From LMUY01 sp965199095 (GTDB taxonomy: Bacteria; Pseudomonadota; Alphaproteobacteria; Acetobacterales; Acetobacteraceae), in assembly GCA_965199095.1 (NCBI GenBank), contig CBDAQM010000007.1, positions 248,001 through 312,000 of the forward strand: 64,000 bases of DNA. The letters are read 5' to 3'. The notes beneath the pieces were generated by a model that was not told the origin of the DNA, ran no database searches, and saw only the letters and a list, made by a program, of their open reading frames with translations. The translations under genes and the position numbers were made by a program. Every line of letters starts with the position of its first letter. Within the stretch, counting starts at the first letter, position 1. Positions 35,530 to 44,962 of the stretch are shown here, piece by piece.

Positions 35530-37857
35530 ATGCCTGATCACGCCCAGCCTGCCGTTCCGGATGGCCTGACGGCAGGCGAGGCAGGCCGCAGGCTCAAGCA
35601 GTTCGGTCCAAACGCGATGCCCGACACGGCAGAGCCTGCGTGGCGCCGGGTCACAGGGAAACTCTGGGCGCCGGTTCCGTGGCTGCTCGAAGCCGCGGTC
35701 CTTCTGCAACTCGTGCTCGGGGCCTATGCCGGGGCCGGCATCATAGCCGGTCTGCTGGTCTTCAACGCCGTGCTCGGGATCGTTCAGGAAGGGCGCGCCC
35801 AGGCGACGCTGACAGCACTGACAGCGCGGCTGGCCAGGACGGTGACCGTCAGACGCAACGCTGCCTGGGCGACCTTGCCGGCGACCGCCCTGGTCCCCGG
35901 CGACGTGGTGAGGTTGTCGTTGGGCGGCGTGGTCGCCGCGGACATGCGAATCACCAGCGGCGAGGTTCTGGTCGATCAATCCATGCTGACCGGAGAGTCG
36001 GTGCCGGTCGAGGCAGTGCCCGGGCTGCAGACCTATGCCGGCGCTCTGATCAGGCGCGGCGAGGCCACGGCGGAGGTCACGGCAACCGGGGCCCGCACGA
36101 AGTTCGGCCGTACCGTCGAACTGGTTCGCACCGCTAAAGTCGTCAGTTCCGAGCAGAAGGCGGTGTTCCGCGTCGTCCGGAACCTCGTGCTGTTCAATGG
36201 CGTCGCCGCTGTCCTACTCGTTGGATACGCAGCCGTCCTCGGCTTGCCGTTCGCTGAGATCGTAGGGCTTGCCTTGACGGCGTTGCTGGCCTCGATCCCC
36301 GTGGCGCTTCCGGCAACCTTCACCTTGGCGGCGGCGCTCGGTGCTCGCGCCTTGACCCGGCAGGGCGTGCTTCCAACACGCCTGTCCGCCGTGAACGAGG
36401 CCGCCATGATCGATGTGTTGTGCGCTGACAAGACGGGCACGCTGACAAAGAACGAGCTCGCGTTGAGCAGTGTGCATCCGGTGCCTGGCACCAGTGAGGC
36501 GCAGGTGTTGACCCTTGCGGCGCTCGCCAGTTCAGACGGTGGGCAGGATCCAATCGACGCCGCTATCCGCGCCGCCGCCGGGCAGCCCAGCCCCGGCGCG
36601 CCCGAGCGCCTGGCCTTCGTGCCGTTCGACCCGGCGACAAAGATGTCGGAGGCGACGATCTCCCTGCCGAACGGCATCACGCACCGGGCTGTGAAGGGAG
36701 CTTTCGCCGTCGTCTCCGCCCTCGCTGCGACATCGCCCGACGCCGAGGCTGCCGCGAAGACGCTTGAAGAGCAGGGTTTCCGGGTGTTGGCAGTGGCTGC
36801 CGGACCGCCGGCGGCGCTGAAGCTGGCCGGGCTAATCGCGCTGAGCGATCCGCCGCGCGAGGACTCCGCCCGGCTTGTGGCCGAGTTACGAACCCTGGGC
36901 GTCCGGACCGTGATGGTGACCGGCGATGCGCCCGCGACGGCCGGGACCGTGGCGCTTGCTGTCGGGCTGCACGGCACGATCAGTCCACCGGGAGCGATCC
37001 CAGACACTGTCCGCCCGGATACGTTCGCCGTCTTCGCCGGAGTGCTTCCCGAAGGGAAATACCAGCTCGTTAAGGCATTCCAGCGCAGCGGGCACACGGT
37101 CGGGATGTGCGGCGATGGCGCCAACGACGCCCCGGCGCTGCGCCAGGCGCAGATGGGGATCGCCGTCTCCACCGCGACCGACGTCGCCAAAGCAGCGGCG
37201 GGCCTGGTGCTGACGGAGTCCGGCCTGCAGGGCGTGGTGGCGGCGGTGAAGGAGGGAAGGACCACCTTCCAGCGGATCCTGACCTACACGCTGTATTTGA
37301 TCATCAAGAAGATCGCGATGGTGTTGTTCCTGATCGTGGGCTTGGTCATGACCGGCCACCCCGTCCTGACACCATCGCTGATGGTGATCGTGATGATCAC
37401 CAACGACTTCCTCTCGATGGCGCTCACCATGGATCATGTCGGGCCTTCGCCCACCCCGAATGTCTGGCACATCGGCAAGATGACGACAGCCGGCGTGCTA
37501 GCCGGACTCTGTCTGCTAGGTTTCTGCGTCGGCATGGTCGCGGTCGGCGAATTTGCATTGCATCTCGGCATCGCCGGATTGCGCACCCTGGCTTTCGTGG
37601 CACTCGTGTTCGGCAGCCAGGCAATGCTCTACGCGGTGCGTCAACGCCGGAGCTTCTGGGGCGAACGGCCAAGTCCTTGGCTCATCCTCTCCTCGGTGGT
37701 TGACCTCGCCATCGCGTCCACTCTGGCGGTTGGCGGTGTCGGGATGACGCGGTTGCCGGCATCCACGGTGGCCGGCGTACTCGTGGCCGCCTGTGTGTTC
37801 CTCCTCGCCATCAATCTGCTGAAGCTGCCGATCTTCGCACGGCTCGAGATTGCGTAA
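35530..37857 (+). CDS. P-type H+-ATPase (P3A, plasma-membrane proton-efflux type)
   Basis: The 775-residue protein resembles archaeal/fungal-type P3A proton pumps. It has the N-terminal GLTAGEAGRRLKQFGPNAMP, actuator motif MLTGESVPVEAVPG (about residue 153), the phosphorylated Asp in LCADKTGTLTKNEL (DKTGT near residue 300), the ATP-binding FVPFDPATKMSEATI, and the hinge MCGDGANDAPALRQAQMGIA (about 528). About ten membrane helices are visible, and it lacks N-terminal metal-binding motifs. Export of protons from the cytosol fits its position beside malic enzyme, whose decarboxylation also consumes protons. Confidence 0.9.
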   Translation: MPDHAQPAVPDGLTAGEAGRRLKQFGPNAMPDTAEPAWRRVTGKLWAPVPWLLEAAVLLQLVLGAYAGAGIIAGLLVFNAVLGIVQEGRAQATLTALTARLARTVTVRRNAAWATLPATALVPGDVVRLSLGGVVAADMRITSGEVLVDQSMLTGESVPVEAVPGLQTYAGALIRRGEATAEVTATGARTKFGRTVELVRTAKVVSSEQKAVFRVVRNLVLFNGVAAVLLVGYAAVLGLPFAEIVGLALTALLASIPVALPATFTLAAALGARALTRQGVLPTRLSAVNEAAMIDVLCADKTGTLTKNELALSSVHPVPGTSEAQVLTLAALASSDGGQDPIDAAIRAAAGQPSPGAPERLAFVPFDPATKMSEATISLPNGITHRAVKGAFAVVSALAATSPDAEAAAKTLEEQGFRVLAVAAGPPAALKLAGLIALSDPPREDSARLVAELRTLGVRTVMVTGDAPATAGTVALAVGLHGTISPPGAIPDTVRPDTFAVFAGVLPEGKYQLVKAFQRSGHTVGMCGDGANDAPALRQAQMGIAVSTATDVAKAAAGLVLTESGLQGVVAAVKEGRTTFQRILTYTLYLIIKKIAMVLFLIVGLVMTGHPVLTPSLMVIVMITNDFLSMALTMDHVGPSPTPNVWHIGKMTTAGVLAGLCLLGFCVGMVAVGEFALHLGIAGLRTLAFVALVFGSQAMLYAVRQRRSFWGERPSPWLILSSVVDLAIASTLAVGGVGMTRLPASTVAGVLVAACVFLLAINLLKLPIFARLEIA

Positions 37858-37869
37858 CGGAGATCACCT

Positions 37870-38811
37870 GTGAACATTCCGCTCCTGCTCGCGGCTATCG
37901 CCCCCGTCATCCTCGTCCTGGCCCTTGGCTTCGCGGCCGGCAAACACCACAGCTTCGACTCCGACCAAGCCCGCGGGCTGAGCAAGCTCGCGCTGCAATA
38001 CGCGCTTCCTGCAGCGCTGTTTCTGGGTATGGCGCATTTCAACCGCGCTTTGCTGTTGCAGCAGGGCCTGATTATCGTCGTCATGCTGGTCGGCTATTCG
38101 GCGTTCTTCCTGGCCGCCTATTCGATCCTGCGCGCCTGCCACATGGACAGGCTGAAAGCCACGCTGCTCGGCTACACGGTCAGCTCCACCGCCGTTCCGA
38201 TCTATGGACTCACCGTCCTCGTTCCGATCTACGGGCAGCAGGTGGGGACCGGTATCGTCGGGCTCGCGGCGTTGGTCACGAACCTCGCGCAGGTCTCTGT
38301 CGCGATCTACCTGCTCGAGTCTGCTTCGGCCAAGCCGGGGGTCTCCGTTTCCGTCCGGAGCACGCTTGGCCACGCCGTGATCAATCCCCTGGTCTGGTGC
38401 CCCGTGCTGGGCGCCGCCTTCTCACTGACGGGCTGGAACCTGGCGCCTTTCGTCTCGACGGCCCTGTCGCCGCTGTCAGTCTCGGCGGCGGGGGTTGCGA
38501 TTTTTGCGAGCGGCGTCGCACTGGCCGCTTACCCGATTAAGCTGCTTTCGCGTACGGTACTCCTTGGTTCGCTCGTGTGCATCGTCGTCCAACCGGCGAT
38601 ATTCTTCCTCATGGTCAGGCTGTGCGGACTGACGGGAGCGATGGCCAGTGCCGTCTTCGTGTCGAGCACGATGCCGACCTCGACCCCGTCCGTGCTCTTT
38701 GCACAACAATACGGCACGTTCGAGGCAGAAACTGCCAGTATCATGTTGGTGACGACCGTTGCCATGATTGGGACCATACCGATTGGCATAGCACTCAGTG
38801 CCTATCTTTAG
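37870..38811 (+). CDS. AEC-family carrier (malate/malonate/auxin-efflux type)
   Basis: Starts at GTG 37870 with an ACGGAGATCACC leader 12 bp after the ATPase stop. The 313-residue product has about ten hydrophobic helices and the two inverted halves of the AEC fold, e.g. LALQYALPAALFLGMAHF and the C-terminal VSSTMPTSTPSVLFAQQYG where substrate-binding residues lie in this family. Bacterial AEC proteins include malate (MleP-like) and malonate (MdcF) carriers. Because of its malic enzyme neighbour, a C4-dicarboxylate such as malate is the preferred guess. Confidence 0.82.
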   Translation: MNIPLLLAAIAPVILVLALGFAAGKHHSFDSDQARGLSKLALQYALPAALFLGMAHFNRALLLQQGLIIVVMLVGYSAFFLAAYSILRACHMDRLKATLLGYTVSSTAVPIYGLTVLVPIYGQQVGTGIVGLAALVTNLAQVSVAIYLLESASAKPGVSVSVRSTLGHAVINPLVWCPVLGAAFSLTGWNLAPFVSTALSPLSVSAAGVAIFASGVALAAYPIKLLSRTVLLGSLVCIVVQPAIFFLMVRLCGLTGAMASAVFVSSTMPTSTPSVLFAQQYGTFEAETASIMLVTTVAMIGTIPIGIALSAYL

Positions 38812-39052
38812 AGTTTGACGACCGCCCGGTTCTTTTCACCCGGTCAGCGCATCGCCCTGCATCCGCTGGACGGCAAAACTCCCGATATCCAAACTTGATA
38901 CGCGCTACGCTCGGTGAACTGTGAGAAATTAAAGACTGATCGAGTCAGGCCCGAACGCGCCACATCCAATCGCGCCACGTTCTATGGCATACCCCCGATA
39001 CGCTTCTCATGCCCTGAGCTTGACTTTCCGCATTTTTGAATTGCCGCTGCGG

Positions 39053-39334
39053 CTACCTCGCTGCCCAGAAGATATCCTCTGACGCGATGAACTGAAGGGC
39101 GTCGTCGATGGGCAGTATGGTTCGCCCGAACGGCCCTGCGTTGGTCCAGCGCTCATTCCAAAGTGACCAGTAGAGCACCTCGACGCGATCGTTCTGCCCG
39201 GTCGGGCGTAGGCGCGCGACGGGCGTCCCTGAGGCGGCGCGATAGAGTGTGTAGCCGCGGTTGCGGCGTTCGGCGGCCAGTTGCCCACGACGGCATCGGA
39301 AGCTCTCGATACGCTGAATGATCGGATCGGTCAT
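39053..39334 (-). CDS. IS passenger protein (second copy), 93 residues
   Basis: This is the second copy of the passenger gene described at 32068, with a Lys to Asn change in LYWSLWNERWTNAG as the only visible difference. It is again divergent from the transposase. Its maintenance as an intact ORF in both complete ISs argues that it is translated. Confidence 0.6.
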   Translation of the reverse strand: MTDPIIQRIESFRCRRGQLAAERRNRGYTLYRAASGTPVARLRPTGQNDRVEVLYWSLWNERWTNAGPFGRTILPIDDALQFIASEDIFWAAR

Positions 39335-39417
39335 GATGGTCGATGGTAATTCACCGGGCTGCCAAATGTCTCGCGGGGACTCTTGCGGCGCGGTGCCCCT
39401 TCGATTCTACGACTGCG

Positions 39418-40812
39418 ATGGCATCGCACCATCCCGGCGCCGCACCGGCGCCCGACTCGCAATTGGTTCCACCGATCCTGGCCACTTGGCTGGCGGTGTT
39501 CCGCCCCTGCTTCACCGCCCCGGTATGGAACCGCGTGCTGGTTCTGGTGGCGGGCGCAGTGCTGGCGCCCGGCAAGCGCACCGTCACCCAGGTGCTGCGC
39601 GTCATGGGATTGGCGGATGACCGGCACTTCCGTCGCTACCACGAAGTCCTCAGCCGGGCACGTTGGGATGGGCGTGCCGTCGCGCGGCGGTTGTTGCTCT
39701 ATATTATTGAGCGGCTGCTGCCGAACGGCGACGTGGTGATCGGGATTGATGATACCATCGAGCGCCGCTGGGGCGCACGCATCAAAGCCCGTGGTATCTA
39801 TCGTGACCCGGTCCGCTCCTCCAAGGGGCAGTTCGTCAAGACCAGTGGCCTGCGCTGGTTGTCGCTGATGATCGCAGTGCCGATCCCCTGGGCGGGGAGA
39901 ACTTGGTCCTTGCCATTCCTCACCATCCTCGCTCCGTCCGCGCGCTGGAGCGAGGCCAACGGCAAGCGCCACAAGACCCTGACGACCTGGGCTCGCCAGG
40001 CGATCCTGCAAACCAAACGCTGGTTGCCAAACCGCCGTCTGATCTTTGTCGGCGACACCGGCTTCGCCGCCCTTGATCTGCTGGCTGCTGTGCGTGGCCA
40101 TGTCTGCATGATCACGCGGTTGCGGCTGGACGCCAACCTGTTCCGTCCAGCGCCCAAACGCCGACCGGGTCAACGCGGCCGAACGCCGTTGAAGGGCCGC
40201 GCCCTGCCGAAGCTGAATGCGGTGCTGAAGAACAAGAAGACGGTCTGGACGAGCGTGGTTGTCTCTCAATGGTACAACGCCCAGCAGCGCAAGCTACTGG
40301 TCGCGACTGGCACAGCGCTTTGGTATCACGCTGGAACCGCACCCGTGCCGATCCGCTGGGTGCTGGTTCGCGACCCAACCGGCGAACATGAGCCTGCCGC
40401 GTTTCTTAGCACCGACCTCGATGCGCAACCGGCGACCATCCTGGGCTGGTTCGTCTCACGCTGGCGCGTTGAGACCACGTTCCAGGAAGTGCGCGCCCAT
40501 CTCGGCGTGGAGACGCAGCGGCAGTGGTCCGATCTGGCCATCCTGCGGACGACCCCAGCATTACTGGGGCTGTTCTCGCTGATCACCGTGTGGGCCGATG
40601 ACCTGGCGCGCGACAACGCAACTGTGCTGCGCCCGAACGCCGCCGCGTGGTATCGCAAGCAAGAGCCGACATTCAGCGACGCGATCGCCGCCGTCCGACG
40701 TGTGTTGTGGGCGCCGCCGAATTTCTCCATGTCCCGGCAGCAGGGTGAGACCGTGACAATTACCGCAGGCTTGCTAAATCGACTCTTTCTGACGCTCTGT
40801 CTCGCCGCCTAA
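39418..40812 (+). CDS. DDE transposase of the 1810-bp IS, copy 3
   Basis: Nearly identical to the transposase at 30590-31984, with all three acidic regions present (VVIGIDDTIERRWG, LIFVGDTGFAALD, WRVETTFQEVRA) and the same C-terminus NRLFLTLCLAA*. ATG 39418 is preferred; GTG 39343 is an alternative. An intact enzyme makes this copy a candidate source of transposase for the truncated relic at 21645. Confidence 0.85.
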   Translation: MASHHPGAAPAPDSQLVPPILATWLAVFRPCFTAPVWNRVLVLVAGAVLAPGKRTVTQVLRVMGLADDRHFRRYHEVLSRARWDGRAVARRLLLYIIERLLPNGDVVIGIDDTIERRWGARIKARGIYRDPVRSSKGQFVKTSGLRWLSLMIAVPIPWAGRTWSLPFLTILAPSARWSEANGKRHKTLTTWARQAILQTKRWLPNRRLIFVGDTGFAALDLLAAVRGHVCMITRLRLDANLFRPAPKRRPGQRGRTPLKGRALPKLNAVLKNKKTVWTSVVVSQWYNAQQRKLLVATGTALWYHAGTAPVPIRWVLVRDPTGEHEPAAFLSTDLDAQPATILGWFVSRWRVETTFQEVRAHLGVETQRQWSDLAILRTTPALLGLFSLITVWADDLARDNATVLRPNAAAWYRKQEPTFSDAIAAVRRVLWAPPNFSMSRQQGETVTITAGLLNRLFLTLCLAA

Positions 40813-40833
40813 ATTGCGGAAAGCCAAGCTGAG

Positions 40834-41202
40834 GTTCGCCGTAAAACGTTCATTGGAGTCCGTAGACCCAGTTCCGTCTACGCATCCAATCCGGCAGCCG
40901 AGGCGGGAGAGGAAGACGACGTTGGTGCGGCCGCTGGTGGCGACGATTGGCTACTCGGCGCGATTCGCGATTGTGGCTCGATCCATTCGGATATCTGGCG
41001 CGGGAGCGTAGCTGAGCTGGCAGGGCGGCATGCCATCGGTGCGTTTCCCGCAAGCGGCTGGTGGAAGGAGAAACCAAGCCTGCAACGGTGGGAACGATCA
41101 AGTCGCTACAGCCTGATAATTTCAGTACGTGCGCCAGAAGCCCGTATCGACCTCTACGCGGCGATCGGGACCCAACTCGCTGTTGAAATCCCGGCTAGCT
41201 GA
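40834..41202 (+). pseudogene. Subtilase (S8 peptidase) C-terminal remnant at IS edge
   Basis: Directly after the IS flank an open plus frame runs to TGA at 41200-41202. It encodes DDWLLGAIRDCGSIHSDIW, AELAGRHAIGAFPASGWWKE and RYSLIISVRAPEARIDLYAA, which closely resembles the C-terminal beta-domain of plasmid/phage-type S8 peptidases that pair with AAA ATPases. The catalytic domain is missing and no 5' part is seen on the other side of the IS. This remnant is too short to have been noticed as a gene by itself. Confidence 0.6.
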
Positions 41203-41713
41203 GCCAATAACGCCTATGCGGGCAAGAGGCTCGCCGAGAGGCGGCAACAGCCATCCCCGGAGTACCGGGTTAAATCCGGCCGAAATCATGGACGGGTGTG
41301 CATGGATGCTGCGCGCGCCTGGCCAAGTAGCGGCAGGCCAAAGCGTATTACCGGATCGCGTGTTTGGACGCTACGGCGAGCAGTGAGCCAGCAGCGGCTG
41401 CGATGTGCCGGAGGCCCTCGAAGCCGCGCATCCTCGCGCACCTCTGCGTCGACAGCCACAGTGCTGTGCGGGGTTGTTAGGCCCATGCGCACGTCGCTGG
41501 TCGTCGTTCGTGCCCGCCACTTGGTGACCGTAGTGCGGCTTAGGCTGTAGCGCCCGGCGAGGGGTAACGCTGGTTTCCTGCGACGCTTGGCTCGAACTCG
41601 CGGCGTCGTTCGGGCGCAGCCGTGAAGACTGCCTGCCATAGCGCTTCCTCTGCTTCTCGCGTCAGGTTAGCGTCACGACTCTCTGGGACCAAACACCTAG
41701 TGGCCTGAGTCTC
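41203..41713 (-). pseudogene. Decayed DNA with an IS481-like transposase fragment (about 41405-41570)
   Basis: On the minus strand LAGRYSLSRTTVTKWRART then SDVRMGLTTPHSTVAVDAEV resembles the helix-turn-helix and linker of IS481-type transposases (normally ...KWRKR...D.PMGPK.PHSTVL...). Reading frames break down on both sides and nothing else is recognisable in the rest of this 510-bp stretch. Confidence 0.45.
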
Positions 41714-42864
41714 TCATATTGCGGGGTATAGCCTCTTGAGTTTCACCCTTGCATCGGCGTTGGTGAATTGCCAATCAGCCTTGGCGTGATTTTTATTCCG
41801 TTCTGCCTGCCAGGCGGCCACCTCGATGGTGAGTGTCTGCTTATCCGGTATGCGGCGGTCCAGGCACTGGCCTGAGAGCACTGCAAGTTCGGATTCGGCC
41901 ATATCGAGCCAGCTTCCGTGCTTGGGCGTATAATGCCACTCGAAGCGTTCAACGAGGCGGCGCGCCTCTGGTGCGGGGAAGGCTTGATAGAGTGACGCAG
42001 GCTTATGGGTGTTTAGATTGTCTTGAACGAGCACGATCTTCTCCGCCTTAGGGAAGTGCGTATCGGACAAATCCTTGAGTATGTGTGCGTAATCAAGGGC
42101 GGTGTGGCGGTCGGTCACCTCGACATGCCGCCATCCCTCCAACGGCGCGAACAGCATGAACAGATTGGCCGTGCCGTTGCGCGCGTATTCATAATCATGC
42201 CGCTCAGCCCGGCCCGGCTTCTGGGGGATCGGCTGGCGCGTCTGGCTGATCAACTGCTTGGAGGTTTCGTCCAGGCAGACCACGGGCCGGTCGGGATCAT
42301 GCGGCCGGTGATAGACCTCCAACACGTCTTCCATAGCGGCGACGAACGCGGCGCTGGCGTCCGGTGCGATGACCCATTGCTCTTTCAGGTGCGGCTTGAG
42401 GATGTTTTTTTTAACGTTCGCCCGATCGTGTTGTCACTGACGCGCTCAACGATGTTCAGTTCGACGACCTTGTCCTCCAGCATCCGCAGGGTCCAACGCA
42501 CGCGGCCGGTGGGCGGCTGCGAACAGGCCAGCGCGATCAACTTGGCCTCGGCGGCGCCATCGAAGACGCGTCGCCTGGCTGAGGCCTGCGAATGTTTGCG
42601 CGTCAACACGCCATCAAGGCCTTCCTCGACCAGTTGCTGCCGTGTCCGCGCGATCGTGGCCAGGCTGGTATCGAGCGCGCTGGAGATTTGGCTGTCGCTC
42701 CATCCTTCACCGCGTTCTGAAGCGTCGGCCTTCAAAAGGATGCGCGCCTTCATGAGCCGCTGGGCAGTATGCTTGCCGCTTCGTATCATGGCGTCCAGCC
42801 GCTCGCGCTCACCGGCGTCGAGCTTCACGACGTATTTCTTTACGGCAATTTCTTTGGCGGCCAT
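41714..42864 (-). CDS. IS630-family transposase in two frames (probable programmed frameshift)
   Basis: The upstream frame (ATG 42864 to 42385) has the IS630 helix-turn-helix (WSDSQISSALDTSLATIART) and ends after NTIGRTLKK. The downstream frame (to 41714) has the DDE core: VVCLDETSKQLI with the first Asp, KIVLVQDNLNTHKPASLY with the second, and WHYTPKHGSWLDMAESEL with the Glu. The frames meet at a run of eight A residues on the coding strand (42404-42411), a slippery site where a -1 shift joins GRTLKK to NILKPHLKEQW. Such shifts are known in the family, so the element may be active. Confidence 0.8.
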
Positions 42865-42956
42865 GAATCGACTCCAGCAGTATGTTGCCCAGCCATCGAT
42901 TCGAAGAAACTACTCGCTGTCAATGACGCGCACGACTAGACCACAAATCCAGTTGA

Positions 42957-43601
42957 TCAAGGATTCTGCAGCGGCTGCTCAGATAATTTCGCCAATGTGA
43001 TCTCGCGAAGCGTCCCGGGAATGTCTTCAGGCGAAAGTATATAATCGATACATCCGCTAGCTATCGCGCTTGCGGGCATATCCGGTTCTCCGGCCGTATC
43101 CAATCTCTGGGCGATGGTCACGCCTCCAACGTCTCGTATCTCGCAGAGAGCGGCCGCTCCGTCGCCATCAAAACCGGAGACGATGACCGCAATCAGCTTG
43201 CCGTGCCAGTGCTGAGCCAGAGAACGCAGAAAGACGGTTATGACGTCAGGCCATCCCCTAGGTTTAGATACCGGCTTAAGACGGAACTCGCCATTGAGGA
43301 CGAGCAGATCATGCTGCGGCGGGATGATGAATATGCAATTGGGCTTGATATCCAGGCCCTCCGTGATGAGTTCGACTGGCATCTTCGTATGATAGGGAAG
43401 AATTTGGTGCAGGAGGGTTGCCGTCTTCCTCAGATGATTAACGATTACGACCGCTACGCCGAGGTTATCTGGTAAATTCCGCAGTAGGCGGGTGTATGCG
43501 TCGAGCCCTCCGGCGGAGCCGCCGACGCAAACTAAAGGGAAGTTGTGATTGAGCGTAAGACCGCTAGTTGCCGGATCCATATTTTTCTCTGTCATGTTCA
43601 C
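42957..43601 (-). CDS. Stand-alone CheB-type methylesterase domain protein
   Basis: The 214-residue product is a CheB methylesterase domain without receiver. The catalytic Ser lies in VCVGGSAGGLDAYTRLL, His in VIVNHLRKTATLL, and Asp in VIVSGFDGDGAAALCEI. The residue run IFIIPPQHDLLVLNGEFRL is typical. Such single-domain CheB proteins usually sit beside CheR or hybrid kinases in non-chemotaxis sensory loci; here the partners have been lost or scrambled by IS630 copies on both sides. Confidence 0.85.
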   Translation of the reverse strand: MNMTEKNMDPATSGLTLNHNFPLVCVGGSAGGLDAYTRLLRNLPDNLGVAVVIVNHLRKTATLLHQILPYHTKMPVELITEGLDIKPNCIFIIPPQHDLLVLNGEFRLKPVSKPRGWPDVITVFLRSLAQHWHGKLIAVIVSGFDGDGAAALCEIRDVGGVTIAQRLDTAGEPDMPASAIASGCIDYILSPEDIPGTLREITLAKLSEQPLQNP

Positions 43602-43624
43602 TTTCTTTTCTATATGCGAGTGTT

Positions 43625-44419
43625 ATACCCCGAATGGCTGGATCTCCGCGACGCTGCCGCGCACGACGCGCGAAATCGGCGCCTGGATCGAGAAGGAATG
43701 CGGCATCGTGTATCAAGGCCGGTCTGGCCTAATCGCGCTGCTGCACCGGCTGGGCATGGAACACCGCAAGCCAAAAGCGGTGTCGCGCAAGCTCGATCCG
43801 GCCAAACAGGCCGCCTTCATCAAGGCTTATGAGAACCTGCTGAACCATCTGGCGGACGACGAAGCGGTGCTGTTCGGCGATGCCGTGCATCCGACGCATG
43901 CGGTGCGGCCGGTGGGGTGCTGGGCGCCGAAAGAAATCCCCGTTGCCGTGGCGCAGACCAGCGGGCGCCAACGGCTGAACATTCATGGTGCGATCGACCT
44001 GGAGAGCGGGCAGACGCGGATGCTGGAAGCCCTGACGGTGGATGCGGCCAGCACGATCATGCTGCTGACGGCGATCGAGGCGATGTATCCAGGCAAACGG
44101 ATGATCCATCTGTTCTTGGACAATGCCCGCTATCATCACGCCAAACGGGTGCAGGCCTTGGCTGGCCGAGCCGGGGCGCCGGATCAAGCTCGACTTCATT
44201 CCTGCCTATTGCCCCCATCTCAACCCAATCGAACGGCTCTGGGCGTTGATGCACAAGCATGTCACCCACAACCGGTGCCACGAGAGGTTCGCTGATTTCA
44301 GTGCCGCCATGCTGACGTTCCTCCGCGAGGAGGTGCCGCGGAAATGGAACCGCTACTGCGATCAGGTGTCCGACAATTTCCGCATCATCTTGCCTCAGGA
44401 TTTTCGCATCCTCACGTGA
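43625..44419 (+). pseudogene. Second IS630-family transposase, 5'-truncated and frameshifted
   Basis: After a short non-homologous leader the frame enters IS630 sequence at TREIGAWIEKECGIVYQGRS. It holds the first acidic region DEAVLFGDAVHPTH and the second MIHLFLDNARYHHAKRV. At about 44165 one extra T shifts the frame; the remainder WLAEPGRRIKLDFIPAYCPH and LNPIERLWALMHKHVTHN continues in another frame to 44419. The N-terminal DNA-binding part is missing. It belongs to a different IS630 subgroup from the copy at 41714. Confidence 0.8.
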
Positions 44420-44551
44420 ACGGAGTATAGCACGCTTGGCCATCATTCCGCCGCCACGGGTGCAGGGCCATGGCGATGCTGTCCTTCGCGAGGAGATCGA
44501 GTTCTGGCTCAACGAAGGCGGCTTCGGCGATGAGCCTGCGCCAGGACGGCG

Positions 44552-44907
44552 CTACGCATTCTGCTGGTCGAAGACGACGCAAATATCCGCGCGGCGCTGG
44601 CGGAGACATTGGAAAGTCTGGGTCACTCAGTCTGTGCTACGGCCGCGACTGAGATGAAGCGGTGGATGCGGTCGCTCAGTGCATGCCGGATTTAATGATC
44701 GTGGACATCGGGTTGAACCCAGGTAACAGGATGGCGGCAATCGCCCGTAGTCTACAAACGGGTTATGTAACGCATCTCTACATGAGCGGGGTGCTGCCGG
44801 AGTATCGCACGAGCGGCGTCCCGGTGTTGAGAAAGCCTTTCCGCGCAACAGACCTCATCCTGTCGATTGAAGGGGCGCTGGAGAATCACGACCGGAGCCT
44901 GGGATAG
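44552..44907 (+). pseudogene. Single-domain response regulator receiver, frameshifted
   Basis: The frame at 44552 reads LRILLVEDDANIRAALAETL and ESLGHSVCATAATE, the beginning of a receiver domain with its acidic pair. One base is then missing near 44650. The continuation in another frame, PDLMIVDIGLNPGNRMAAIA then VPVLRKPFRATDLILSIEGA, carries the phospho-acceptor Asp and the conserved Lys-Pro. No convincing start codon remains. The stop at 44905 is followed closely by a FixJ-like box. Confidence 0.65.
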
Positions 44908-44911
44908 CCCG

Positions 44912-44929
44912 TGAGTAGTTTCCAAGATC
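44912..44929 (+). promoter_or_regulatory. FixJ-like box upstream of CheB/FixJ scar (degenerate 3' half)
   Basis: TGAGTAGTTTCCAAGATC keeps the first twelve positions of the box perfectly but not the GANNCT end. It lies 33 bp before the CheB-like start at 44963 and points toward it. Confidence 0.6.
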
Positions 44930-44962
44930 GAGCCGGAGGCTTCTCCCATACCGCGTCCAGCA

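Larger units (their letters stand above)
39019..40828 (+). mobile_element. Complete 1810-bp IS, copy 3
   Basis: Same length and ends as copy 2 but in the opposite orientation: CTTGACTTTCCGCATTTTT at the left and the inverse of CTTGGCTTTCCGCAATTT at the right. It is flanked on both sides by CTGAG (39014-39018 and 40829-40833), a likely 5-bp (or shorter) target duplication. Together with copy 2 it brackets the ISAs1 and the malic enzyme cassette. Confidence 0.92.

Noticed and set aside
36033..37265. 410-codon minus-strand ORF opposite the P-type ATPase
   Set aside because: Antisense of conserved ATPase motifs, low-complexity Ser/Ala content.
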